The position numbers and the translations under genes were made by a program. Below, one piece after another: positions 19,002 to 28,462 of a stretch of 64,000 nt of DNA. The stretch is taken from NCBI GenBank assembly GCA_963578105.1, contig CAUZBP010000015.1, positions 1-64,000 on the forward strand, in the 5' to 3' direction. Source of the stretch: GCA-2718815 sp963578105. Lineage in GTDB: Bacteria; Planctomycetota; Planctomycetia; Pirellulales; Pirellulaceae. Below the pieces are notes generated by a model that was not told where the DNA came from, did not search any database, and was given only the letters and a program-made list of their open reading frames with translations. How positions within the stretch are numbered: position 1 is the stretch's first letter; the number at the start of each line of letters is the position of its first letter.

Positions 19002-21302
19002 TCATTCTTCGCTCTTGCCGATTGGCCGAAGATTGCTTTTGGCAATCTGGAATTTTTTCTGGGAGGATTCTGCAAAGAAGTGAATGGTAGCTGTGCGCTT
19101 GTCGCCCTGGCCATGGAGTGCCACAACCTTTCCAAGTTGATATTCCGGATGAGCTACCATCATTCCCACAACAAAATCTTCGGGAGACGGATGTCGGGTG
19201 ACAGGTTCTGCTCCGATGTCCCGTTTCAACATGTCAGCAGCGGTTATGAGACCACTGTTGGAAGAAACTCTTGTCGCAGGGACGTCGGCACTTGGTCGCT
19301 GCGAGTAGGCGGGAATTTCCTCGTAGGACTCAACATAGGAAGTCGATGCGACACTTGCTTCTTCTGAACGAATCAATTCAATTTCCTGGCGGGGGAGTTC
19401 GACAAGGAACGAACTGGGTACTGCTGGTCGACGACTTCCGCGAAAATCTCGGTAGGTGGCCATGCTCAAATGCAGCTCTTCTTGGGCCCGAGTGATGCCT
19501 ACAAACAGCAAACGCCGCTCTTCTTCCAATAAGTGCAATTCTTCCTTGTTGCGTTGATGAGGCAGAATTCCTTCCTCGATAGCTGTAATGAAGATGACGG
19601 GAAATTCCAGCCCCTTGGCGGCATGTAATGTCATCAGGGTGACTTGATCGGGTTCGACGTCAAAGGCGTCCGTATCACTGACCAGGGAGACCCGTTCGAG
19701 AAAAGCATCCAAGGCAGTCCCCTCGAAGGTGCTTTCGTCAAACTGGCGCGCGGCAGAAAGTAATTCTCCGATGTTGTCAAGTCGCTCTTCATCGACCGAT
19801 GCCCCGGAACTCTGTAAATGCGCTTCGTATCCTGATTCGGTGATGACATGGCCCAGAAGTTCTTCGAGAGGAGCATCGGCAACTCCTTGCAGATGATCCA
19901 TCAGCCTGACGAAATCCGATACTGCCTTGGCCGCACGACGACTGAGACTTTGGAGCAGGTGAGTCTGCCTGGCTGCTTCAAGCATCGACAAGCCATACCG
20001 CGTCGCATGTCTCGCCAGACGGTTCAAAGTTACTTTACCGATACCACGTGAAGGTCGGTTGATCACCCTTTGTAGAGCCACGTCGTTCCGGGGATTGTTG
20101 GTCAACTGCAGATAAGCCAGAACGTCTTTGATTTCTTGGCGCTGATAAAACTCAACTCCACTGACGATCTGATAGGGGACCCCCTGTTCGTAAAGGGCTT
20201 GTTCCAGGACGCGCGACAAGGCATTCACGCGGTAGAAAATGGCGAAGTCGCGGGCCCGGCGTTGACCTGAACGAATTTGGCTGGCCAGATTTGATGCAAT
20301 ACTCTCAGCTTCATCCCTTTGGTCGGCATAGGCCGTGAGTTTCACGGCACTTCCCTCCACATTCTCGGTAAATAAAACCTTTTCCTTGCGTTGTGTGTTG
20401 CGCGCAATCAAGGCGTCTGCCACACGTAAAATTTTCTTGGTGCTGCGATAGTTCTGCTCCAGTCGCACAACCTGGACATTTTCGAAATCCTTTTCGAACT
20501 CAAGAATGTTCGACAGGTTGGCCCCTCGCCAACTGTAGATAGATTGATCCGGGTCCCCTGTTACGCAGAGGTGTGGGTGATCGATCGACAGAGCACGGGC
20601 GATGGCATATTGCGCCAGGTTCGTGTCTTGATACTCGTCTACCAACACGTAACGGAAGGTGTCGTCCAGGCGAGCTCTCAAGTCATGATTTTCGTTCAGC
20701 AGGCTGGCCAGGTGTAACAACAAATCATCAAAATCAACTGCGTTGGAGTTGATCAGGTTTTTTTGGTAGTCCGGATAGATTTTGGCAACCAGGTTGCCCA
20801 ACCGATCTCCGGGACGAGACTCGTAGTTCTCCGCAGTGATGAGGTTGTTCTTGGCACGGCTGATTTCCTGAGCAATTCTCCGCGGCGAGGTGCGCACCAG
20901 TTCCACCTGCTGCTCTTCGATGACACGTTTAATTGCGTCCAGACTGTCGTTCGTGTCATAAATCGAGTAGTTTTCTTCCAGGCCAACATATCGGGCATGC
21001 TCGCGTAGCATGCGCGCACAAAACCGATGGAAGGTGCACATCCAGACAGATTCGCCTGGCACGAGCTTTTGGATCCGGGCGCGCATTTCCTCGGCCGCTT
21101 TGTTGGTGAACGTCAGTCCCAAGATCTGTCGGGCCGCGATTCCCTGCTGTAACAGATAGGCAATCCGATGTGTGACAACGCGAGTTTTTCCGCTACCAGG
21201 GCCAGCCAGGACAATCAGTGGTCCATCCACATGCTGTACGGCTTGGCGCTGTGTTTCGGTAAGGGACTCGAGCAAATCGACTGCTGAAGGCTGTTGCTCC
21301 AT
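19002..21302 (-). CDS. UvrD/PcrA-type superfamily 1 DNA helicase
   Basis: The 766-residue helicase has the Q motif (L-T-E-T-Q-R-Q-A-V), Walker A G-P-G-S-G-K-T at about 32, D-E-Y-Q-D-T-N, G-D-P-D-Q-S-I-Y-S-W-R-G-A, and Q-N-Y-R-S-T motifs, and T-L-H-A-A-K-G-L-E-F-P in domain 2B. It unwinds DNA 3' to 5' in nucleotide excision and mismatch repair. The C-terminus has the V-x-H-P-x-x-x-x-G-x-V region typical of PcrA/UvrD that contacts RNA polymerase. mfd follows 119 bases downstream, so co-transcription is likely. Confidence 0.93.
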   Translation of the reverse strand: MEQQPSAVDLLESLTETQRQAVQHVDGPLIVLAGPGSGKTRVVTHRIAYLLQQGIAARQILGLTFTNKAAEEMRARIQKLVPGESVWMCTFHRFCARMLREHARYVGLEENYSIYDTNDSLDAIKRVIEEQQVELVRTSPRRIAQEISRAKNNLITAENYESRPGDRLGNLVAKIYPDYQKNLINSNAVDFDDLLLHLASLLNENHDLRARLDDTFRYVLVDEYQDTNLAQYAIARALSIDHPHLCVTGDPDQSIYSWRGANLSNILEFEKDFENVQVVRLEQNYRSTKKILRVADALIARNTQRKEKVLFTENVEGSAVKLTAYADQRDEAESIASNLASQIRSGQRRARDFAIFYRVNALSRVLEQALYEQGVPYQIVSGVEFYQRQEIKDVLAYLQLTNNPRNDVALQRVINRPSRGIGKVTLNRLARHATRYGLSMLEAARQTHLLQSLSRRAAKAVSDFVRLMDHLQGVADAPLEELLGHVITESGYEAHLQSSGASVDEERLDNIGELLSAARQFDESTFEGTALDAFLERVSLVSDTDAFDVEPDQVTLMTLHAAKGLEFPVIFITAIEEGILPHQRNKEELHLLEEERRLLFVGITRAQEELHLSMATYRDFRGSRRPAVPSSFLVELPRQEIELIRSEEASVASTSYVESYEEIPAYSQRPSADVPATRVSSNSGLITAADMLKRDIGAEPVTRHPSPEDFVVGMMVAHPEYQLGKVVALHGQGDKRTATIHFFAESSQKKFQIAKSNLRPIGKSEE

Positions 21303-21684
21303 GAGTTCATTATACGTTAGCTGGAGGCGGGCGGGTAAGCGAGACGTTCGGGATTGCTGTCAGTAGGTTCACAAGGACTTGTCCGGTGAAAGCCATCATC
21401 AAATGGAGTGCATGCTGTCAAATTTAAAATTACGAGACTTTTGTCTTGACTGGGGTGCAGTAAGTTTGACAGAACACAGCAGGGATTGTCGACAGATGTT
21501 TTTAAACAAAGACGCCTGCTGCCGCTTGCCGGCAGATTGGGTATATTTGCAGTTTGTTACAAGTGCTTTCGTGCGACTTGCAATTCAACGGCATGAAAAA
21601 GTCGCTGGTGCAACTAATGAGCATCAAGCCGATTCACTGGTGTACATCTGTTAAACACATGTTTGGTGTAAGGAGACCCTATCC
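21303..21684. other. Divergent intergenic region
   Basis: About 380 bases between the helicase gene (minus) and the alpha-CTD gene (plus). It carries the promoters for both; no box pair stood out. A good AAGGAG site precedes the ATG at 21685. Confidence 0.5.
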
Positions 21685-21954
21685 ATGACTCGCATTCCGC
21701 TCAGCCTGATACGTGAAGAAAAAGAAGAACAAAATGAGCGACTTGAGATGAGTACAGCCGAGATCGGACTTTCGGTGCGAACGACCAACTGCTTAGAAGA
21801 ACGCGGCATCTTTACTGTGCGCGATCTGTTGCATTGTACTCGTGCAGATTTATTGAGCATTTCCAATTTCGGTGAAAAGACGTTGGAAGAGGTCTACAAG
21901 GCACTCGAGGGAGTGGGGTTTTATCGCCCCAGTCGCAGTAAATCCGTGCGGTAG
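21685..21954 (+). CDS. Free-standing RNA polymerase alpha-CTD-like protein
   Basis: The 89-residue protein is almost entirely an alpha C-terminal domain. Residues 29-36 read L-S-V-R-T-T-N-C and residues 61-69 N-F-G-E-K-T-L-E-E. These match the E. coli positions that bind UP-element DNA (Arg265, Asn268, Cys269, Gly296, Lys298, Glu302), all kept here as Arg32, Asn35, Cys36, Gly63, Lys65 and Glu69. There is no N-terminal assembly domain; instead a short charged lead of about 25 residues. It could bind AT-rich promoter DNA or compete with RpoA for activators. AAGGAG lies nine bases before the ATG. It is a single gene. Confidence 0.85.
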   Translation: MTRIPLSLIREEKEEQNERLEMSTAEIGLSVRTTNCLEERGIFTVRDLLHCTRADLLSISNFGEKTLEEVYKALEGVGFYRPSRSKSVR

Positions 21955-22011
21955 TACGCTTGCCAGTCCGAGCGTCTTTCCTACGGAAGATCGTGCCCCG
22001 CTCCGAGCTGG

Positions 22012-23370
22012 CTACTGGATACGGTTGGCGACACGGACGCATTTCAACGTGCTGCTGTTCCTTGCAAACAGCAGACCGTTGGAAAGTGCGGGTAACGCCC
22101 GGCTCATGTCCGGAAATAGACGGCTTTGTTGTTCGACCTGAAAGCGGTCGGGCGAAGCCTGTAGTAATGTAAGCCGGCCATCGGAATGGATCGCTAGGAT
22201 GCGCGTGCCGACGAGAATCAGATTGGCAGTGCCAAAGCCTGTCTGACTCCAGGCCACATCTCCGGAATCAGCAGCGACACATTGTAACGAGGCTGCCCCG
22301 GCGTCTTCACGGCCGTCAATGCCATAGAGATATCCATCGTGATGAACGGCCGAGTTGTACTGGCTTGCCAGAGTTTCTTGTTTAGCCCATACGATTTGCA
22401 AGCCATTGGGCGAAAGGCGTGTCATCACGGCACCGATTCCATAGCTTGCTGACAGGAACAATCGGTCACCGATAATGAGTGGTGATGCGGCGTTGACCGT
22501 CGGTCCACGTTTTCCAAACGGCAAACGCATCGCCACCGATCCATTTCGTGGGTCAACCACGACCGCGTTCAGTCGCGTGATGAAACAAGCGTACCGTTGT
22601 CCGTTGATCCTGGTGACTACGGGAGATGAGTAACTTGCTTTTTCGTCGGTCGATTTCCAGAGAGTTTTTCCGGATTCAAGTGCTACTGCAACAAAGCCAG
22701 CGTTCCCTTTGCCTCCGATATTCACCAGCAGTTTGTTGCCAATGATGATCGGCGTGCTGCCTGCTCCGAAGTATCCTTCATCCCCTTGGTAGTCGGCGTA
22801 GAGGTGGCGTGTCCATACGCTATCGCCAGTACTCCAATGAACACAATACAGGTCTCCTGCCGCACCAAAAGCGAACACGTGTTCCCCATGGATAATAGGC
22901 ACACATCGCGGGCCCTGATCCGGATTGACTCCTCCACTGTAAGTTGCCTTGAAATCGGTCGTCCAGATTCGGTCCCCCGTTTTTCCATCCAAGGCTTCCA
23001 GGATTTCGCGGGAACCCGTCCGATGAAAGAGAATCAACCGGTTCTGCCGAACTGCGGGGCCGGCGTAGCCGCTGCCGATCTTCCGTTCCCAGACTGTGGT
23101 TGGACCTGCTGCAGGCCATTGGCCGGGAGTCGGTTCGTCCGAGGCTGCCCCATTCCGTAGGGGTCCCAGAATTTGAGGCCAATCTCCAGCTAAAGAGGCG
23201 GTTTCCCATTGGGTGCTTCCGATCAGTCCAGCAACAATCAACAAGCCCATTGTCCGTCCTCGCAATCCCGGGAAAGGATTGATAGAGCCGCCACAAGGGT
23301 TGGTGTTTGGTTTTGCGACGAAATCTAGCAGTAGAGATGCGCGAGTGATCGAAAGGTTGAAAATTTTCAT
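22012..23370 (-). CDS. Exported PQQ-like beta-propeller protein
   Basis: The 452-residue protein has an N-terminal hydrophobic stretch (G-L-L-I-V-A-G-L-I-G) at about 41-50, then D-W-P-Q-I-L-G-P-L-R-N-G, a usual planctomycete propeller start, and repeated A-L-D-G-K-T-G-D-R-I-W and A-L-E-S-G-K-T-L-W type blades. It is a PQQ-like fold but lacks a clear dehydrogenase active site, so it is more likely a structural or scaffold protein than an enzyme. The ATG at 23370 has GGGAG in front; a later ATG at 23250 would also give an export signal. Confidence 0.8.
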   Translation of the reverse strand: MKIFNLSITRASLLLDFVAKPNTNPCGGSINPFPGLRGRTMGLLIVAGLIGSTQWETASLAGDWPQILGPLRNGAASDEPTPGQWPAAGPTTVWERKIGSGYAGPAVRQNRLILFHRTGSREILEALDGKTGDRIWTTDFKATYSGGVNPDQGPRCVPIIHGEHVFAFGAAGDLYCVHWSTGDSVWTRHLYADYQGDEGYFGAGSTPIIIGNKLLVNIGGKGNAGFVAVALESGKTLWKSTDEKASYSSPVVTRINGQRYACFITRLNAVVVDPRNGSVAMRLPFGKRGPTVNAASPLIIGDRLFLSASYGIGAVMTRLSPNGLQIVWAKQETLASQYNSAVHHDGYLYGIDGREDAGAASLQCVAADSGDVAWSQTGFGTANLILVGTRILAIHSDGRLTLLQASPDRFQVEQQSRLFPDMSRALPALSNGLLFARNSSTLKCVRVANRIQ

Positions 23371-23560
23371 GGGTTACTCCCGCTGTCCGAAAGTATCGTG
23401 TCGATTAAACTGGGGCATGACTTCGACGATGAAGTCTTAACAGGATACCGCAGTTTCAACCGGTAGAGGAAGCCGGCTAAAGAACAGGTGGAATGATTTC
23501 ACTTTTGGGGAGAATCCAGTTAGAGTATGTCTGGCATTAACATCTGAGGAGTGACTGAGT

Positions 23561-24853
23561 GTGTTACGTTGGCTGAAGCCCTGGGGAAAAAAACGAGGTG
23601 CTCGGAGATCTGGTTCCCGGCTACTGGGGAGTTTGGGAGAAGCTCTGTTCTATGCGTTTCTGTTTTTGCTGGGTTCCCTGTCACTTGTCGTGATCCTCAC
23701 ATCAGTTCGACTGGGTACCTGGCCTTCACACCACTATTTTCCAGAACTGTTTTTTGTTGAAGTGACTGGAAAGGTGGTCGATCAACGGCGGACCCCCATA
23801 GATCCCCCCGTCGGCTCACCTAATGTTCAGCCTGAAATTCTCGTTAAGCTGAAAACGCAGTCTGAACCCGTGTGGGTTCGAATTGCAGATCCGTCGGTCG
23901 AACGCGAAGCGGCCTTGTTGGAATTGGGGAAATTTGAAATTGGGCAGGACTACACTTACTGGCACGCCCTGGGAGATTTGCGGCAGATACAAACGACCGA
24001 ACCTACTCGGTATCGCTTTACATTGGTAATTGTCACCCTGATTTCGCTGATTTTGATTGGTGCCAGTGGCGTTGGTCGGACGGTCGTTCAAGAAGGAACC
24101 ACGCCGGAACGGCGCGCCTCGATCGCACAGCGCGCTGCCGATCTGGATCTGGCAGGCGGCACGAATCATACGATCATCGACTATCCATCGGTTCCTGACG
24201 ACGTCGAAATGACGAACAGTCCCGGCATCCATTTTGCCTATCGCCTGCCGATTGCTCATTCTCCTGTTTTGCGATTGTTGGCGGCAGCCGTGTTTTCCCT
24301 GGTTTGGACCAGCATTGCTGTCGTGTTTGTGCAGGTGGTGGTGGGCGGTTTTTTGGAAGGGAAGGGGGAGTGGCTGTTAGGAATTGTCACCGTTGCGTTC
24401 GTGGCACTTGCTTCGTGGTCAGTCTACGACCTGTTTCAGCAGTTGGCTTTTCTGGTGGGAATTGGACCAACAAGTATCGAAATATCACACTATCCCTTTT
24501 ACCCCGGAGCCAGCTACCGTTTACTGCTGACCCAGGGTAGCCACATGGATCTGCAATACTTGAAACTGATGCTCGCGTGTGACGAGCAGGCAACGTATCG
24601 CCAGGGGACCGATGTCCGCACAGAAGTACGTCGTGTGCGTGAAGACGCAATCCTGGATCTGGAACAGGATCAATCCAAGCGAGACTCGGCTTTTGAGTAC
24701 GAATGCGAACTGCGTATTCCTGAAAACGTGATGCATTCCTTCCGGTCGCCGAACAACTCAATCCAGTGGAAACTGATTGTCAATGGTAAGGTTGGGAACT
24801 GGCCCTTTGAGCGAGTATTTCCCATCGTTGTTTTTCCTGAAGACTCCATTTGA
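23561..24853 (+). CDS. Multi-pass membrane protein, possibly DUF3592-like
   Basis: The 430-residue protein has a basic N-terminus, a hydrophobic segment at about 30-50 (F-Y-A-F-L-F-L-L-G-S-L-S-L-V-V-I-L-T-S), an extracytoplasmic beta-rich part, a second segment near 155-170, and two more at about 225-290, with a beta-rich C-terminal domain of about 130 residues. The GTG start is supported by GAGGAG ten bases upstream. It is the first of three genes on this strand ending at 25916. The DUF3592 assignment is by pattern only; the function is unknown. Confidence 0.6.
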   Translation: MLRWLKPWGKKRGARRSGSRLLGSLGEALFYAFLFLLGSLSLVVILTSVRLGTWPSHHYFPELFFVEVTGKVVDQRRTPIDPPVGSPNVQPEILVKLKTQSEPVWVRIADPSVEREAALLELGKFEIGQDYTYWHALGDLRQIQTTEPTRYRFTLVIVTLISLILIGASGVGRTVVQEGTTPERRASIAQRAADLDLAGGTNHTIIDYPSVPDDVEMTNSPGIHFAYRLPIAHSPVLRLLAAAVFSLVWTSIAVVFVQVVVGGFLEGKGEWLLGIVTVAFVALASWSVYDLFQQLAFLVGIGPTSIEISHYPFYPGASYRLLLTQGSHMDLQYLKLMLACDEQATYRQGTDVRTEVRRVREDAILDLEQDQSKRDSAFEYECELRIPENVMHSFRSPNNSIQWKLIVNGKVGNWPFERVFPIVVFPEDSI

Positions 24854-24864
24854 AAGCATGACTG

Positions 24865-25263
24865 ATGGATCCTGTGGTCACTTTGACCATCGTCGACCGG
24901 CACCGGAATTATACACCGGGAGAAACGATTGTGTTCGAATATACGATCGAGTCGCTCCAGGGAAATGGGATTCAGGCGGTTGAAGCTTCTGTCCTGTGGT
25001 ATACCGAGGGCAAGGGTGACGAGGACATGGTGGTGCACTATTTTGAACGCGGCGGCGCGGAAAGTGTGATTGGCGAAGCGTTTCAAGGTGCCTGCCGTTT
25101 CGAAACAGAATTACCCAAGAGCCCACTCTCCTACGAAGGTTTGATCGTTAAAATACAATGGTGCGCCCGCATAAGAGTTTTTCTGACCAGTGGCGCGGAA
25201 TTGCATCATGAAACACCATTTCATTTGGGTGAGGTTCCACGGCCAAGGAGTCGTTCGAAATGA
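24865..25263 (+). CDS. Small arrestin-like beta-sandwich protein
   Basis: The 132-residue protein has alternating strands (V-V-T-L-T-I-V-D, E-T-I-V-F-E-Y-T-I-E-S-L, E-A-S-V-L-W-Y-T, L-I-V-K-I-Q-W-C-A-R-I-R-V-F), which resembles the arrestin/Vps26 or Spo0M type of sandwich. There is no signal peptide and no catalytic motif. It starts 11 bases after the membrane-protein gene and its stop overlaps the next start by ATGA, so the three genes should be translated together. The function is unknown. Confidence 0.6.
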   Translation: MDPVVTLTIVDRHRNYTPGETIVFEYTIESLQGNGIQAVEASVLWYTEGKGDEDMVVHYFERGGAESVIGEAFQGACRFETELPKSPLSYEGLIVKIQWCARIRVFLTSGAELHHETPFHLGEVPRPRSRSK

Positions 25264-25916
25264 GCAGACACTGTCCGCCTCTGAACGCAATGGGTAATGA
25301 ACTGTCGAACCGATATTCCCACGGTCGGGTGGCCGCACAGAATCCGTTTGCCACGCGATGCACCCGCCCGGGGACGATTCCTTATTTCTTTGGTTCCAGT
25401 GAAAACCTGGCTACACTGCTTGATCGGCTTGACGAACTGGGAGGAACGGCTCAAATCGTCGGCCTCCACGGAAGCGGGAAAACGACATTGCTGGCAATGC
25501 TCGTGTCGCATTGGAAATCTCTGGACCGCAAAATTGACCAGCACCAAATTCGGAAAACGGACAATTCGACCGCGATGCTCTTCGCCGGTTCTGCCAACTG
25601 GAATGCCGAGACACAGGTTGTGATTGACAGTTTCGATCTGCTGTCCAGATGTCAGAGGGCCAGACTGCTCTGGTTTGCAAAACGTCGTCGCTGTGGATTC
25701 CTGATTGCGTCGCACCGAGAGTTGGCAAGGGTTCCCGTACTTTATCGAACCCGGGGTAGTTTGCAGACAACGTTTCGTATTGTCCAGAGATTGCTGCCGC
25801 CGACATGCGAACTGATTCAAACCTCTGACGTGGCGGGGTGCTTCGAACGATGCAATAAGAACGTGCGTGAGACACTGTTCGGCCTGTACGACATGTATGA
25901 ACAGCGACGAAGATAG
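25260..25916 (+). CDS. Small P-loop ATPase of unknown family
   Basis: The 218-residue protein has a Walker A motif G-L-H-G-S-G-K-T-T at about residue 69 and a possible Walker B region V-V-I-D-S-F-D-L-L at about 121, followed by G-F-L-I-A-S-H-R, which fits a sensor strand. The start codon overlaps the stop of the preceding gene (ATGA), so translational coupling is likely. Together with the membrane protein and the arrestin-like protein it forms a compact three-gene set. I do not recognise a described system. Confidence 0.65.
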   Translation: MSRHCPPLNAMGNELSNRYSHGRVAAQNPFATRCTRPGTIPYFFGSSENLATLLDRLDELGGTAQIVGLHGSGKTTLLAMLVSHWKSLDRKIDQHQIRKTDNSTAMLFAGSANWNAETQVVIDSFDLLSRCQRARLLWFAKRRRCGFLIASHRELARVPVLYRTRGSLQTTFRIVQRLLPPTCELIQTSDVAGCFERCNKNVRETLFGLYDMYEQRRR

Positions 25917-26192
25917 GAATTGCTTCCTGTTAGCACGTTCTCTCTGGTAAAGTGTCGCCCGGCCACGAGCCGTATTTCCGTGACCTTTTTTGAATAAACT
26001 CCCGCTAATTCTGCTAGCCCGAATGTTTTACTTACGGCGGAGACTTTCTTTCCCTTTCCAATTTCGTTCTTCCGCCACGATCCGCAGCCTATTTCAGAAG
26101 AATCTTAAAATAAACTAATGTTTTGCTTCCCTACCCCCCAATTGTGTCCTACGATTGAACGAGTGGTGTAGTAGGATCCACGGAGCAAAAAA

Positions 26193-27125
26193 ATGTTGGC
26201 TAATAAACAAAGAATCTTGATCGTTACCCTGAGTCTGGCTGCCGTTTTTTCGTGGCTGCCCCAGCAGACCAACGCTTGTTGGTTGCGTAACCTGTTCAAT
26301 CGCTTGCGCGGACAGCAAGTAGCGTATTTTCCCGGCACACCAGCCGTCGAAAATTGTTGCCCACCCACCACCTGTTGCCCGTCTGTCACCCAAACGGCTG
26401 TTCGTAACATCGTGCAGTACGTTCCCACCACGGCCTATCGAACTTCATGGGCCCGCACTCCAGTGACTGTTTACCGACCAGTGACCACGACGGATCCCTA
26501 CACCTCCTGCCAGACGGTGACCTATCAGCCTTGTGCGACATATCAGTGGCAAGCTCAGCGTGTACCCTTCACAACCTATCGGCCGGTTCAACGAACGGTC
26601 GCAGTCGCGGTTCCCGGAACACCGTGGACGCCCGTGATTGCCGGCTCCAATTGCTCCACTTGTCCGACGACGACTGTACCACAGCAAATGCTGGTACCAG
26701 CACAAGCACCGCCTATGCTGGCGCCGGGTACCCAGTTAGTTCCCGTGCCGAACAATCCAAACCAAGTAACACCCAACCAAAATGATCCGGCTGACCAGGT
26801 GCCTTCCCTGGATCCTGACCAAACTTCAGACGCGAGCCCCACCTGGAATCGACCTCGTGTCCGTATCGATCGAAGTCATGCTGCGGAGGGATTCCCATCG
26901 GCCTCTGACGCGATGGAACTGCGACCTATCCCCAACCTTGAATCAGATCCTAACTATGAGGCCCCGCCACTTTTGCCACCGGGGGATCGCCAGACGGCCC
27001 TTACCATCCGACTGGTTTCCGCACATAGCCAGATCGAATGGGCTGCACAGAACGAGCAAAGTCCGGCCCGTGTCAAAGAAATGACTCATTGGGATGATGG
27101 GGAATGGACAGCGGCAAGTCCGTAA
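26193..27125 (+). CDS. Secreted Tyr/Thr/Pro/Cys-rich protein
   Basis: The 310-residue protein begins with a signal peptide (I-L-I-V-T-L-S-L-A-A-V-F-S-W-L-P) and then has repeated Y-R-P-V-T-T, Y-Q-P-C-A-T-Y and T-V-Y-R-P-V units over residues 65-150, Cys pairs (C-C-P-P-T-T-C-C-P) and a Pro/Asn-rich disordered tail. The pattern recalls the YTV-type extracellular proteins of planctomycetes. It is probably an envelope or matrix protein. CGGAG precedes the ATG, and a strong terminator follows about 60 bases after the stop. Confidence 0.75.
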   Translation: MLANKQRILIVTLSLAAVFSWLPQQTNACWLRNLFNRLRGQQVAYFPGTPAVENCCPPTTCCPSVTQTAVRNIVQYVPTTAYRTSWARTPVTVYRPVTTTDPYTSCQTVTYQPCATYQWQAQRVPFTTYRPVQRTVAVAVPGTPWTPVIAGSNCSTCPTTTVPQQMLVPAQAPPMLAPGTQLVPVPNNPNQVTPNQNDPADQVPSLDPDQTSDASPTWNRPRVRIDRSHAAEGFPSASDAMELRPIPNLESDPNYEAPPLLPPGDRQTALTIRLVSAHSQIEWAAQNEQSPARVKEMTHWDDGEWTAASP

Positions 27126-27183
27126 CCTTTTCAATCGCGTTTCCCGAGTGGGACTTTCCAACGGGGTCGCAACCTCAAACCAT

Positions 27184-27227
27184 AAAAAAGGCCTAGCTCC
27201 TTGGGGGAGTTAGGCCTTTTGTCTTTT
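27184..27227. terminator. Strong bidirectional rho-independent terminator
   Basis: AAAAAGGCCTAGCTCC and GGGAGTTAGGCCTTTT form a long G+C-rich stem with A-runs on one side and T-runs on the other, so it can stop transcription of the secreted-protein gene on the plus strand and of the Cys-rich gene on the minus strand. Confidence 0.9.
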
Positions 27228-27303
27228 AGTGCGCCTGTTCAAGCAGTTTGCGGTGCGTGCCTTGGCGCCACACTTCCAGGGGTCGAAGACGACCCCAGTT
27301 CAA

Positions 27304-27690
27304 CTAACGGCGGATGTTTGTGAATCGAAAGAGGCTGGGACCACGATAGGAACGAGCTTCGCTCTCTGCCGCGGGAGGTTCCGGTACGTCTTCGGATGCA
27401 CTCGGGGCCTCTTCTCCGTCTTCCTCACCAGCGGCGGAACAACAAGCCGCCTGTTTGATACAGCCAAGGTTCAGGTTACAGAGTTTCAGGTCACAAAAAA
27501 TCGCTAAAATGTGGTCGAGTTTCAAAACGCAGCAACTGCTTTTGCTGCAAACACTGCCACCGCTGTCGTCGGCAGCAGCTTCGTCACTGTGGCCTAAATG
27601 ACCGGCTTGGGCTGCATTTGTGCCGCCGGCAAACGTCAGGCCAACGATTGCGACAAACATCACAATTCCGAACAAAGTCACGCGATTCAT
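27304..27690 (-). CDS. Small secreted Cys-rich protein
   Basis: The 128-residue protein has a signal peptide (R-V-T-L-F-G-I-V-M-F-V-A-I-V-G-L-T-F-A-G) and a mature part with nine or so Cys (V-C-S-K-S-S-C-C-V, F-C-D-L-K-L-C, G-C-I-K-Q-A-A-C-C) followed by an acidic Pro/Glu-rich tail. TAGGAGAA before the ATG at 27690 favours this start over the longer frame. It shares export and Cys content with the protein at 60515 but not its repeat. The function is unknown. Confidence 0.7.
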   Translation of the reverse strand: MNRVTLFGIVMFVAIVGLTFAGGTNAAQAGHLGHSDEAAADDSGGSVCSKSSCCVLKLDHILAIFCDLKLCNLNLGCIKQAACCSAAGEEDGEEAPSASEDVPEPPAAESEARSYRGPSLFRFTNIRR

Positions 27691-28462
27691 TCCAAATTCT
27701 CCTACTAACAAAAAAAGACCAGGGGACTGACAATGATTTTAACTTTTGCGCACAACCTTCAACGTTAGTCACTTCCGGCTGCAACGGGCTTTTCCAGAGG
27801 GGCTGCCGTCTATCTGCGGAAGCTTCTTTTTTGTAAACCGCGAGAATCAACCAGTCTGTGTGACTTTGCGGGTTACATAGCTTGAGGGGTGAATGCAGGC
27901 TGGGTCGTAGATCCTAACACAGAGGTGTTTGCTGTCAACCGACTCGCGGGGCGTCCAACAAAAACCACACGTTTAAAGTTTGATCTCTTGTTGGTCCTGC
28001 CTGTTGAAAGAACCATCAAGGCCGGAGGGTGGCTTTTCGAGGGTGATCATGTCAGGACCAGCGGCATCTGTAAAGGCAATTTCCACAGTTTCTTTGAGAT
28101 CTTAAACAGGCACCTCTCGATCTGTTTTCTCTTTGTACCATGGACTGGCTGGTCGGCGCTGAACGAAAGACAGAACCTGTTCCCGGTCGGTTGGATTTGG
28201 CCGAGGCTGTAACATGATTTCCGCTTATCTCGTTGGTTTCCAGTTGGAGCGATGCGGGTTCAGGAGATCAGTCTCCACCGTCCGTAGAAGAGGCGTCTTG
28301 CTTCATTCAATGGGATTTCAATTACAAACAGTCTTCGGGATCGTCCGGCCGCTACATGACTTGCGGTTGTACGGGCTGACGCTGGCGAGGTCATCCGACT
28401 CACGGTAAAATGACGGGTTCTGGTCAGTTCTTTTACCCCTGTCCGCGGTTTTCGTTCAATCC
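27691..28462. other. Long intergenic region
   Basis: About 770 bases between divergent genes. Short frames (for example 27889-28212) have no family signature or convincing codon pattern. No structured RNA or transposon end was seen. Confidence 0.45.

Noticed and set aside
27889..28212. A 107-codon frame in the long gap before the GTPase gene
   Set aside because: No start site, no family motif and no codon signature.
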